From: Hydractinia symbiolongicarpus | Taxonomy: Eukaryota > Cnidaria > Hydrozoa > Anthoathecata > Hydractiniidae | DNA: 64,000 nucleotides | Direction: 5' to 3' | Assembly (NCBI RefSeq): GCF_029227915.1 | Contig: NC_079882.1 | Span: 25,487,001-25,551,000, forward strand | Part shown: piece after piece, positions 1 through 11,300 of the stretch | Numbering within the stretch: position 1 is the stretch's first letter | Layout: every line of letters begins with the position of its first letter | Notes under the pieces: model-generated | Told to the model about the DNA's origin: nothing | The model's input: the letters and a program-made list of their open reading frames with translations, nothing else | The model's database searches: none | Translations under genes and position numbers: made by a program

Positions 1-43
1 TACACACAGTATCCTTGGAGAAACAAACATAATATCCACATAC

Positions 44-3000
44 AGTGTCTCTACATATGCCATCTCATCTAAACTCCACACTTTGATTGTTTTGTCGTTA
101 GAAGCACTGAAGAGTTGATGCTTTCTATGTTGAAATGCCAAACCCTTCAAGAAAAATAATTATTTATGTTTCACCTAAGCAAAAACACCACATTAAGCAG
201 CGCAACCATATGAAGTAGGAACAACACTTACAGAAATATTATCACGGTGACCTTTAAATGTGTGTAACCAAGCAAGAGTGTCAGGATTCCATATGAGTAC
301 TAACATATCTTGTCCACCACTGGCCTAAATCATTACTAACGAGTCAGAAATAGTAATCAAAACAGATCAGCTAATTTAAAATTAATACACTGCAACTTAC
401 TAGAAATTTAAAATCAGTGGTTAATGCTAAACACAGCACTTGTCCGGAGTGGCATTCGCTTTTTGGATCTTTTGTTTTTGCTTTGTTCAATATTTTCCCC
501 AATTTAACACCGGATGTTACATCCCCTAAAAAGAGGCTAAATTTATTTTTAACTAACCTCTTTTTCTTTCATTTTGTAAAAGCTAGAGCTAAGCTCGTGT
601 TAGAATAAATGCTCTTTAAATAAAAAGACCTGGACACACAATCTATTTGAGTAGAAATACATGGAATTTTTAAACACAAGTTCGCCGGACAGTGTTTTTC
701 AATTAGTAACACATAATTCATGTTTGGCTAGATCTAGATTGCCATTCCGTCAATTCAAATTCATTCAGAATTATGTAAATTAAGCTCTTTCTTAAGGCTG
801 GAATACACTATTGTTTTTCAATGATCATTTTCCAATTATCATTCAAAAATGACAGTGTATACAGGAAAAAATGTCATTTTTTACATTCTCATTTCCAATG
901 ATCCTTAAAAATTAAAAGTTAAACATGTTTAACTTTTAATTTTTTAATGACATTTTTTTTCTATTGTTTTAAATCGAATCTATTGTTTTCGCACACGTGT
1001 TTGTTGCACGCGATGTAATTAGGGCGTAAACATAGTTAAAAACAAAGATTTGAACAAGATAATGAAGACGCAAGAAGCGATTGAAAATTTTATTGAGATT
1101 TGCAGAAGCCAGCCCAGTTTGTGGGATATCCCACATGATAAAAACTTCAAAGTTGCGGCTAGTTTGACTTGAACACGAATTGGGTCTCGTTAATGTGTTG
1201 TTTTTTTCTCAATGTCAACTTTTATGAGATTAAGGAGCTTAAAAAAAATATTCAGCGGCTTCTTAAAAATTGCGTATACTCTTGGTATTGTAGTATTGTA
1301 GATGCCAAGTTCAGTTTGCCTATTTAACCATGGCTTCACCCATACACTTCTGTACTTTCTTTTTCTACGTTTGATTTGTCATTTTAACGTCATTGTAATG
1401 TATCATTGAAAAGTGATCATTGAAAAATGATACTGTATTTCAGCCTTTATGGTACTAAATATTCAAATGTTAAAAAAAATTGTAGTCCAATATTTTTTTT
1501 TACTGCAATGGAATTCTCGTATTTAAAAGAACATACCCCCTCCCAAAGCCAATCACTTTTATACATACATTTTATTATAGTTCCATCTTTTGATGCAGAA
1601 AAAATGTATTTATTATCATGTGACACAACAACACATGTCACAGGTAGCTGGTGTCCACGCAGAATCTTTATGTTTTCCATGTTGGGTTTTATCTAGGTTA
1701 AAAATATTCTCAAATTGAAACTTCATTAAGCAATAAAACATTCCTTTTCAAGTTAAGTTAATCTGCACATCAGCCCTGCAAGCAGTGCAAAGAGGGAGGG
1801 TGAAGTAAGACTGGCATGCAGCAAGCACGAAGTCGTGGGTTTAAGCAGTCCTGTGTATTCACGTGGGCATTTTGCATTGCTGACATGAAAGTTGAGCTAC
1901 ATTGATTTAAGGACAGCTTTTTTATGATGTCTATATATGTTCCAAGGTGGGCATGTCGAGAAAACGCCTTTATAATGCAACAGAACCAACTTTGTTTTGA
2001 AGAATGTGAAAAGAATTAGGCTAAAAATCGTGAGAAAAAAATTAAAGTTGAGTCTTTAATTCATCGTTTTTTGTAGAAATAGAAAACCAATTCTCTCCAT
2101 TTTGATATGTTACGTAGAATCCACATCTTAAGTTATTTCTTGAACTTGAAATCTCAAAAACTTTGCCGCACTAAGGGAAACAAGGTAAAAGTTGCCAATG
2201 AATAGGAAGAATAATACGTCTGCAAAAGTTATTGAGTTAAATTGAGTTAAATTCCTGAAGGAAGGAGAATATAACCAACCCCTGAAATGCCTCTAATCAG
2301 TGTTGCCAACCTCATCTCCTGCTGACTTTTAGTAATTCGGATTCACAAAGTTTACAAATTTACCTATATTTACTACTTGCATATTTTTACCGTTGTTCTA
2401 TTAAAATTACTTTTTTACTTACTGTATCAGCAATGAATTTTTCAAGATGGCCAGCATCTTCTAGCTATAAAAATTTTTTTTTTAAAACTTATTACAGATT
2501 ACCTTGTTGCAAAAATTAGGGGTTTGATACAAAAAAATTCACATACAACATCTTCTTGCAATCGATGAGCAATGGCTTCCTTGTCAATGTCTTTATCAAG
2601 CTGTTTATCCGTTTCTAAAAAAATAATTCACTTTAGCCTCCCCCACTAAATTAGGATTGTCTGACCTTTTGAAAAAAGGAATTCAAGGAGATTTCTGGAG
2701 ATCCCAGAATGTTTCTTCAAATATATTTGGGAGAAATTCAATTTTGAAATTTTTCCATTATTTTTAGTGAATTTTTGTTCAACATTTTAGAATATTTTGA
2801 GGATAGATTTTTGCTTAAAAACATGAGTATATTAAGGAGCCTCATAAAAAATATTTAAACCAGATCAGTATGAAGCAAAGTCGTTTTAGAAGAAAGGAGG
2901 AAGTGGGAGTTGGGGGATGATATAATATCTCCTTTATGGATTACATGGTTTCAAAATGGACTGCGTAAATGGTAAAATTATTTTCAAACCGATGCCAACC

Positions 3001-4059
3001 TAATAAATCTGAAGTAATTCAAATATATGTACACAATTAAATTTTTTAGAATATCAATGTCTTAAGACACACAACAACAATGCCAGCATTGTGAAAATGA
3101 AGATAGACTATTTACAGCTGACTGTAAGATTGAAAGCTTTACTTTAAGCTATAAAATTTTCAGAAAACTAAGGAATTTAAATATATATTATAGGCAAGTG
3201 GTGGTTCTCATGCCTAAGCATTAATTTACCAACATAAGACATGTGATTTACAGCATGCTCAAATTATTAAGGCGTTCAACCACAAGGTAGGTTTTGTAGT
3301 TAAAAGAAACAGCTTCAAATCTATGGATGATTGATATTTGCTGTATTATCTATCTCAGGCCTTTGCGACAGTAAAAGTTCCAAAATTTTGCATAGCCTTC
3401 TTTGGTTCGCCTCTATAAAATCGAGGGACAACTTAGACCATGTTCACAGGTTGCAGATAAAGATCTAATATTAAATAGTGTGTCTGTCCACAAATAACTA
3501 ACCCTATTTGATATGCGAAACGGAATGACTTTATTCTTATAAAGAAGATAAGTGTTTTTTTAGGAATTTCTAAGAGAGTGGTAAGCCCGTTAATAAACAA
3601 AAATAAATTGTTGTTTATAAGCCCATACCTTCATGTTCAAGTTTACTTATATATTCTTTTGCCAGTCTTAATCGTTTCTCTTGAGCTGTTTCATCTTCTG
3701 ATTCTGATTGGTTAGATTCAAGTTCTTCAGCACTGAAAAGATTAAAATACTTACATTATGAAGTTTAACAAACTAAAATTAAAATTAAGAAAATATAACA
3801 GTAATAATAAAATAAAATATACCCAGACAAATCTGAATCATCATTGTCACTGACAACTTCTTTACTTTTCTTCTTTTGTCGTACCTTTGCAAAATAAAAT
3901 AAAAAAAGCAAAAAATATTATTTGAACCAGTAAATACATTAAAACATTAAAACCTGAGAATGCTTAAGGTTAAAACAACTCAATACATACTGCTATTGGA
4001 GTTTTTCCAGCATTTTTCCTCTTTCTATTTTTACCTCCTTTTAAAAAGAAACCAGCCAT
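44..4059 (-). CDS. RRP9: RRP9-like U3 snoRNP WD40 protein, 5' part (3' end outside window)
   Basis: Minus-strand gene assembled from nine exons: 4059-3991 (ATG at 4059), 3882-3823, 3732-3629, 2614-2548, 2464-2423, 1692-1569, 525-401, 324-232 and 144-44, all with GT-AG borders and consistent phase. About 261 residues are in the window. The N-terminus is lysine-rich and basic, then acidic, followed by an ETAQEKRLRLAKEYIS segment typical of RRP9 and then WD40 repeats (ILRGHQLPVTCVVVSHD, FSASKDGTIIKW, HSGQVLCLALTTD, ASGGQDMLVLIW, FSASNDKTIKVW). The family binds box C/D U3 snoRNA in the nucleolus for 18S rRNA processing (established for RRP9/U3-55K). The remaining WD40 repeats lie left of position 1. 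The intron between exons 1692-1569 and 525-401 carries a DNA transposon. Identification is confident; it rests on motif recall, not on a search. Confidence 0.9.
795..1446. mobile_element. PIF/Harbinger-like non-autonomous element with TTA target duplication
   Basis: A 652-bp insertion lies in an RRP9 intron. Its ends are imperfect inverted repeats: the left end begins AGGCTGGAATACACTAT and the right end reads, reverse-complemented, AGGCTGAAATACAGTAT; both continue into TTTTTCAATGATCA-type sequence. It is flanked by TTA on both sides (792-794 and 1447-1449), the 3-bp target duplication typical of PIF/Harbinger elements. Inside, 1062-1172 encodes a 36-residue MADF-like fragment, an accessory domain found in Harbinger elements. 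No transposase is visible, so it is a deletion derivative. Confidence 0.75.
1062..1172 (+). pseudogene. MADF-domain fragment inside the Harbinger-like element
   Basis: A 36-codon reading frame starts at ATG 1062 and reads ENFIEICRSQPSLWDIPHDK in its core. This matches the first helix of MADF (Myb/SANT-like) DNA-binding domains: hydrophobic positions, then R-x2-P-x-LWD. It stops at 1172, about a third of the way into a normal domain. Harbinger elements often carry a second gene with such a domain. The rest of the gene is gone or has a further exon I cannot see. It lies on the strand opposite RRP9. Confidence 0.5.
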
Positions 4060-7000
4060 AACTGTACTAATGATCTACAAGCATAAAGATAAAAAATGGA
4101 TTTTATTTCATCATTATAAGTGCTACAATGTAGAAGAAAACTATATACATTTATATATATATCAAAGGGCACAAAACAGGGCATGCTGTTTTTAGGTCTT
4201 GAGTACACACTTTAAATCCAATAGTGGTTTTGCAAAAGTTCATTTTATTTTTATGATTTCTGCCAAACATATGCTTGTTGAACATAATATGAGGAGATAT
4301 CTGCTAAAAAAAATTTGCTGAAGGTAATTGCAATATATATACATTGAATTTTTACTCAGTTTTTCTGATGTTTATGTGTTCAACTGATATGACGGTGCAG
4401 ATACTGCTTTATTGTTTTCTTATTTTGTATATTTTGACAAACTGGACACATAAGCAAGCAAAATGCAGAAAGAGACTGACTAGCAACAAGTATATATAAT
4501 ATATCTTATTAGTACAAAAATTGTACACAAAACATTTTGCTCAAAAATGTATATACACACCTCTTTCCCTTTACTTGTTGGAAATTTATGTACATTACAT
4601 GCAAAAAATTTTTGCTGTGCGAACATTAATATGCCTAAAATTTAGTAAAAGTTACATAGCAATGTTTTTATCTTCATATAGGGGAGTTGATTTTCATTAA
4701 AGATTTAATGCCAGCGTTTGTTGTAAAATAATTTAAAAAAAGAGTTTAGAAAAAGTAAAGGGTATGAAGTATAAGAGGCTTGAAACAGCAAAAGGGTCAT
4801 TCAATTCTTGGATTTGTTGAGCAGTTTGCTAAAAAACATTACATTGAAGAAATTAATGATAAAATGATTATTTATTAGTTATTGTTTCCATAAAATGCAA
4901 AATTTATACAATAAAGACTTTGGAAATAATTAATTTCGCATGGGTACTTGAGCACATGCAATCGGGTTGGCAGATGTGAAACTGCAATAAAATTTCCCTG
5001 AACATTATTCTTGTGTATGAAGGGTGACATCACATCTGGGGACAAACAATACACAGGGTTAGAATTAGCAGTTCACAATTCGCGATTTGCGAATTGAAAT
5101 GCCATTTTTGCGAATCACTTCGCAAAAAAATGGTAAAATTGTGAATGTAATATTTTTGTATTTGTTGTCTTTTTTTGTGATATTAAAAATTAATCATTCA
5201 TTCTTTTTGTTTGCTGTGTTTCCATTTAATTCTCATGTTTTGCTTGATTATTTTATGCCAGGAGAAAAAATAATAACCCTTTCCGTTAGCGTATTTCACT
5301 TGTACATACTTAATGAAGTTTCGACTGAAAATATGTGAGCAAGTTTCCTAACATTTGCTTCTGAAAAGCCGTTTTTAAGATCGAAAGTGCTTTTCTACAG
5401 AAAATCAGTGTTCTTGTTTTCAGCGCAGTTAGCTTTGAAAGGCAGAAAAATGTCAGAATTTACAGCCTTGTTAAAAACAGTAAATATATAAATGGCAGAC
5501 TGAGTTAATTGCTTATTAGAAAAAGATTTAATAAATATTTAATAAAAAATATCTAATTGAATTTCCGCGCCCGAAGGCATAGGAAATTCTTTAAAACCGT
5601 CGTTTTTTTCTTTCGGAGCATTTTTTGAGAAAAAATCGACCCTGGGATTTCACGTTGCTCCGTCACAGATGTAAACTTCGTACCCAAGCTCCTTAACTAC
5701 TGGGAAGTCTCGTATTGACGTTTCAGGCTAAAATTGGCATTTGTTTTCGACAAAATTTGGCACATTTAACAAAAAAAATATGCTAAACATTGGTCACCTA
5801 ATAATTTTGATTTTAGTCACCTAAATGTCATTTTAGGCCAAAATTGGTCCAAAAATTAGAACCACTTTATTTTCAACAAAATTTGGCACAGTTAACAAAT
5901 AAAGTATGCTGAACATGATGGTGACATCAAAATTTTGGTTTTTTGTCACCTTAAATGTCATTTTAGGCCAAAATTGGTCCAAAAATTAAAACTACTTCAT
6001 TTTCAACAAAAATTGGCAAAGTTAACAAAAAAAGTATGCTGAACATAATGGTGACATCAAAATTTTGATTTTTGTCACCTAAATGCCATTTTAGGCCAAA
6101 ATTGGTCCAAAAATTAAAACCACTTCATTTTCGGCTAAATCTGGCACAGTTAACAAATAAAGTATGCTGAAAATGATTATGGTACAAAACTTTGATTTTT
6201 TGTCACCTAAATGTCATTTCAGACCAAAATTTATCCAAAAATTAAAGCTGCTTTATTTTCGACAAAAATTGACACAGTTAATAAAAAAAGTATGCTGAAA
6301 ATGATGGTCACATCAAAATTTTGATTTTATGTCAACTAATGCCGTTTAAGACCATCAACATTCAATTGCAAGACTTTCAACCATGAATGATAGGCTGTAT
6401 TTTTTGTTAGCAATTTCTTTTAAAGTGTGAGTTTAATGACACGTTTCGTTTTGTTTGCGTTTGTTGTAAGATATAATGTCACTGGTGTGCTTTATCTTCA
6501 GAGGTTCATGCACCAAACCCCTTTGAATGTTTGGCACAATAACACAACGAATTAGCAGGTTTTCATCAAATATTTTGGTAGCGCGCGGAAATTCTTAGAG
6601 CACCCAGGGCTTCTTGTTATTTTTGAAACAATGTTTATTTTTTAAATTTTTTTTTGTACCTACGTACAGTGTTCTTTTTGTTTTTTTCAGACAAGCACAC
6701 ACAATTAGCAATTAGCATTTTCTTCTGAACGATATCAATGACCCGCTGGTGTCATATTGTTTAAATTCGTCCCATTGCATCTTTTTTAAACAAACTTTGT
6801 TTTACCTAAACTTTGTTTTCGTCAAATTCAAACAAAGAAAATAAGAAACAGCATTTAACTAGAAGACTCATGTTTGAAACTAACATATTTTTTGTGAAAA
6901 CAACTTTAATCATCAGTATACTGTATTTAACTTGTGTTGTAATGTTCACAAAAACTGGTTACAGTAAGAAGCTCTGAAACAATAATTATATTTTAAATAT

Positions 7001-8385
7001 TTTTTTACAGCATGCTATAAAAATAAACTTATTTCATTTTTGCAACATTATTTTGGCTATCGGACACAAGAACGTTGAAATTAAGAGAGTCGCTAGTTTA
7101 GACGCTCAGTTCTCGTGTTTGGGGGTTCACAAGTTTAAACATCCCCCACTTGTCTCCAACACAAAAAATAATAATGCAGGAAAAGTAAAGCTCACAGGTC
7201 ACAAAAAATACAAATTCATGTCGAAAAACAAGTAGCTACTAATGAACAAGCCAATGGTAAATGATCTACGACGTTCCCAGGCCACATCTAGATGGTGGTT
7301 TACTTCATTACAGAGTGCCAATTTTTTGGCGAACCAACTTTACATTTTTCAAACCCTGATACACTTACCTGAATTTATTATATGACTTTCAAAGGAATAT
7401 TTTAGGAACATTTGGCCAGTGTTGTTTGTCCCTAAACATGCAATAATCCTATTGGTTAAAAAACAAAGCCACGTGACTTTCTAGCAAGAAGAAATTGGAC
7501 TATCAGAGATGCCAAGAGTTTCTAGCTCAGAGACTTATCAGCCCAGTCTTCGGGGTTCACAAATTTAAACAGCCCCTATAAAATTTATTTCACATTGTTC
7601 TCTCCTAGAGTATAGCTAGTTAGTTATATAGACAATTTTCATTGTGACGTGTGTTGTTTATAATCCCCACACAGACCTCTTATGCAAATCGACAGGCAAA
7701 CTAATGCAGGCGGTAAGCAATGGATCAGTCCATTCCAAACTTTATTCTCAGGTGAAGGCATCTTTTGATCTTGAAATTAGAATATAGCTTGTTATGTAGC
7801 TAGTTAATCCACAAAAAATATTCAATGTCAAAAGAAATTGTAAAATCACAGAAGCTAGATGTAGTTAAATTGAAACGGATCAAAATAACCAGCTAGCAAA
7901 AAAGACATAAAAGGTATCATGCATTATTTTTAGCCAGATAACAAGCAAAAGCATGACCTCAACTCATTTGCCCTATTATTGGCACATGTGCAGCTACCAT
8001 ATTTGATCCGGATAGGATGTAGACTTTCCGCTTATCCCGATCTTGACGTTCTGCAAAAAACGGATTACCTGCACCAGTAAAAACATAGCAGGGAAGCAGG
8101 CGAAAAGACAGTCGAATACCTGTTACATTAAGTATCAATTATATCTGGCAATTTTATGCTGAATACGATCATAGCTGCAAAATTAGAGAATGTGTAAATT
8201 CGTGATTTTTCGATAGCAAGCTGGAAGTTTTATGTACCAAACATTAAAGAAGCTATAGCTAGTACCTCAGTGTTGTGTTAAGGGGGAGTGGTGTTTGTTG
8301 CAAATGCTGAAATACTTGCTGGCAGTCTTGGTAGCTGGCACAATTGGATCTTAAATCATATTTTCGAAATTTAATAAAGTAAATC
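4060..8385. other. intergenic region between divergent RRP9 and GRAF-like genes
   Basis: About 4.3 kb separates the start codons of two divergent genes. It is AT-rich with only short chance reading frames. It must hold both promoters, but I see no element I can assign. The clear structure is the tandem repeat island at about 5700-6350 inside a segment bounded by an inverted 12-mer (5563 and 6581). Two related stretches at about 7110-7150 and 7540-7580 share a short AAGTTTAAACATCCCC-like motif. Confidence 0.6.
5715..6350. repeat. tandem repeat array, ~130-bp unit, five copies
   Basis: Five consecutive units of about 125-130 bp share the landmarks TCACCTAAATGTCATTTTAG, CCAAAATTGGTCCAAAAATT, a TTCAACAAAATTTGGCACAG-like block and AAAGTATGCTGAACATGATG. 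The units start near 5715, 5819, 5950, 6079 and 6207, and the first and last are the most diverged. No reading frame persists, so it is a minisatellite-like array rather than coding repeats. Confidence 0.85.
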
Positions 8386-11300
8386 ATGGGTTTAAAGCCT
8401 TTAGAATTTAGTGATTGTTTACTTGACAGTCCATATTTCAGAGACAGTATTTACGATCATGAAAAAGAACTTGATCAGACCAATGATGCAATAAAGTCAC
8501 TCATCAAGGAGTGTAGGAACTTATTAAAATCATTAGAAAGTAGGTCTTAATTTTTTTTTTAATGCAACAGAAAAAAAGAGAAATTGTATATTTTGATGTA
8601 AGTTACAAAAGTGCTGTTCTGACCCAACTACGGGCACCGGCCCAACTTTGGACGCAGGACTGGCCTGTCCTTTAGACAGGACCGCCCGTCAAAAGACGGG
8701 TCTAACTATTGACAAAGGAATCCCCTGCTTTAAAAATCGTGTCATCAGATTGGACAAACTCAACTGTACATAAAGGACTATTGCAAATTGAGAAAATGTG
8801 TCATAAGATGGGATGAACTAACTATTGAGAAACAATTCCCATGCTTTTAAAAGACTGTGTCATAAGATGGGATGGGACAAGCCAAACTATTGACAAAGGA
8901 CTTGTCCTTTCAAAAATTGTACAAAAAAAAGGAACAGGCCTAACTATTGACACTTTTTAAAAATCAGCCACAACATGGGCCAGTCTGAAGACTCCCAGAA
9001 TAAAGTTAAACCTTGTAACATGGGCAACACACTGTTACGAATTTAAAAAAAATTGAAGACAGACCTAGTGCAACTGTGGACAAATGCAGTTTCTATAGGA
9101 GAGGACTAAAGAGAAAAAATATACGGAGGAGAATAAATCATGTATTCTCTAAATATAATCTATTACAAATATAGCTAAAGTAATGAGCAATACAAATACA
9201 GTACAGTCCAGATGTAAGCGTACGCATACGCTCAACTTGCAAAAATAATTGCTTTCATTAAAAAAACAATAGGATAGCGAGTTCCTTTCAAATTGCGCGA
9301 AAATAATTGCTTCGGGTTAAAAACAAAAGCATAGCAAGAAACATTGTTTAAAAACAATACTCTGCGCGAGAATAAATTAAACGCGAAGGCCATTGAATTT
9401 TTATTTTTTTTAACAACAAAACTAATTATAGTAACGCGATTTTAATCTCGATTTATTTAAAAAACACAAGCTCTTTTAAAAAACAACAAATCCAATGATC
9501 TAAATATTTTAAAAAAAACTAATGCTACTTTTAAAACTTTTAGTAATATTTCTTTATCATCGAAACATATTTTTTAACATGTGAAATTTTTAAAAGTTCT
9601 TTTTATAAAAAGCAACGTTTAGCAACGCAAACAGAAAAACCCTACGTTCAGGACTTTTTCCTTCGCGATAAGATTTCGATAACAAATTAAATTTTAATAC
9701 CAAAGAAAGAAAAAATCTAACTTTTGTCGTTTTATAGTATCACGCTACATTTTATTGTTAAAAACATTGTCTTTGTTTTTTCTAGTGAGCAACAGCTCTA
9801 TCTCTTAAAAGATTTAAACAATGCATCTTGCTGTCTATTTAGTTTTCGCACAAATCTTTTATTTTATAAAACTATCAAACAATGGCTCGCCGTGTCACAT
9901 TGATAGAGTTGATAACATTTTAAATACTTAAAACGCTATCTAACGAAGCTTTCCTATCGCCGTTCTTCAATCTTTAACTTTCTAAAAAACCATTTCTATT
10001 GCCGCTCTTTGTTATTAAACTTTTAAAATGTGATATAACGAAGCTTTTCTATTGCCGTTCTTCGTTCTTAAACTTTTAAAATGCGATCTAAAAAAACATT
10101 TCTGTTGCCGCATTTCGTTTTTAAACTTTTAAAATGCGATTTAAAAAAGCTTTTCTATAGTGGTTTTTCATTTTTAATTTTCAAAAAGCGATCTAAAAAA
10201 GCATTTCTATCGCCTTTTTTCGTTTTTAAACTTTTAAAATGCGATCTAAAAAAACATTTCTATCGCCGTTTTTCGTTTTTAAACTTTTAAAATGCGATCT
10301 AAGAAAACATTTCTATCGCCGCTTTTCGTTTTTAAACTTTTAAAATGCAATCTAAAAAAAAAACATTTCTATCGCTGTTTTTCGTTTTTAAACATTTATA
10401 ATGCGATCTAAAAAAACATTTCTATCGCCGTTTTTAATTTAATTTCTATCGCTTAAAAGCTTTATTTAACCCGAGCAACCAACAATGCCTTCTCTCTAGT
10501 TTATTTAGTTTCCATGCAAAACTTTTGTTTAATAAAAATATTAAACAATGGCTCTTCCTGTCACATTGATAGAGTTGATAACATTTGCAATTATGCTATT
10601 GGGAATAGTTATGTTAACACTATTTAACAATAGTTACGAGCAGTTATAATAAGATAATTAATAAGAACAAAAGACAAACAACTACCGCCTCCGAGAAAAA
10701 GGTGTGAAACTTGAGCGTACGCGTACGCTTACATCTGGACTGTACTGTACCATGTCATAAATTTTTTATTCTTAAAAATTGAACAAACACAGACTTGACA
10801 AATAAATTTGACAAATGGGGATTAGTAGTACAATCCGTACAGCGTTCAACTCATGTCTAAGTGTTTGTGGGTTTGATCCCCACATAAGGCTGTCGTCCAG
10901 TCAGGCAAGAATTTCTAAAAAGGTTTCTGTAGCTCAAATGGGAGCTTTAAAGATGCTGCTCAAAACTGGTGAGACTGATCACATAAAATATAAATTAACG
11001 CAAAACATAATAATTTTTTAAATCACAGTCATAGTCTCTGTTTCTTAAATATATATATATATATATATAACAAAATAATCCAATCTTGGCTGCCCCATTC
11101 AAAACGATTCTGCCTCTTAAGTTACGTAATAGGTCAAGTTGCAATAAATCGAAGATTATCCAAAAGTAAACATCTCCCATAAGCTAGGCCATGTTCTAAG
11201 TTGGGTCAGAATAGTGCCATAGGTACAATTGCGCTATTTATAGCACAATTGTACATATCATAAATCTTTTTACAAGTGTACGGGCGAGTGCACATGCGAT

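Noticed and set aside
10081-10290. 69-codon frame rich in Lys, Phe and Leu
   Set aside because: Entirely made of the 60-bp tandem repeat; codons repeat with the unit.
11200-11300. Imperfect palindrome around TACAATTGCGCTATTTATAG
   Set aside because: Short, AT-rich and isolated; no terminal duplication or repeat partner seen.
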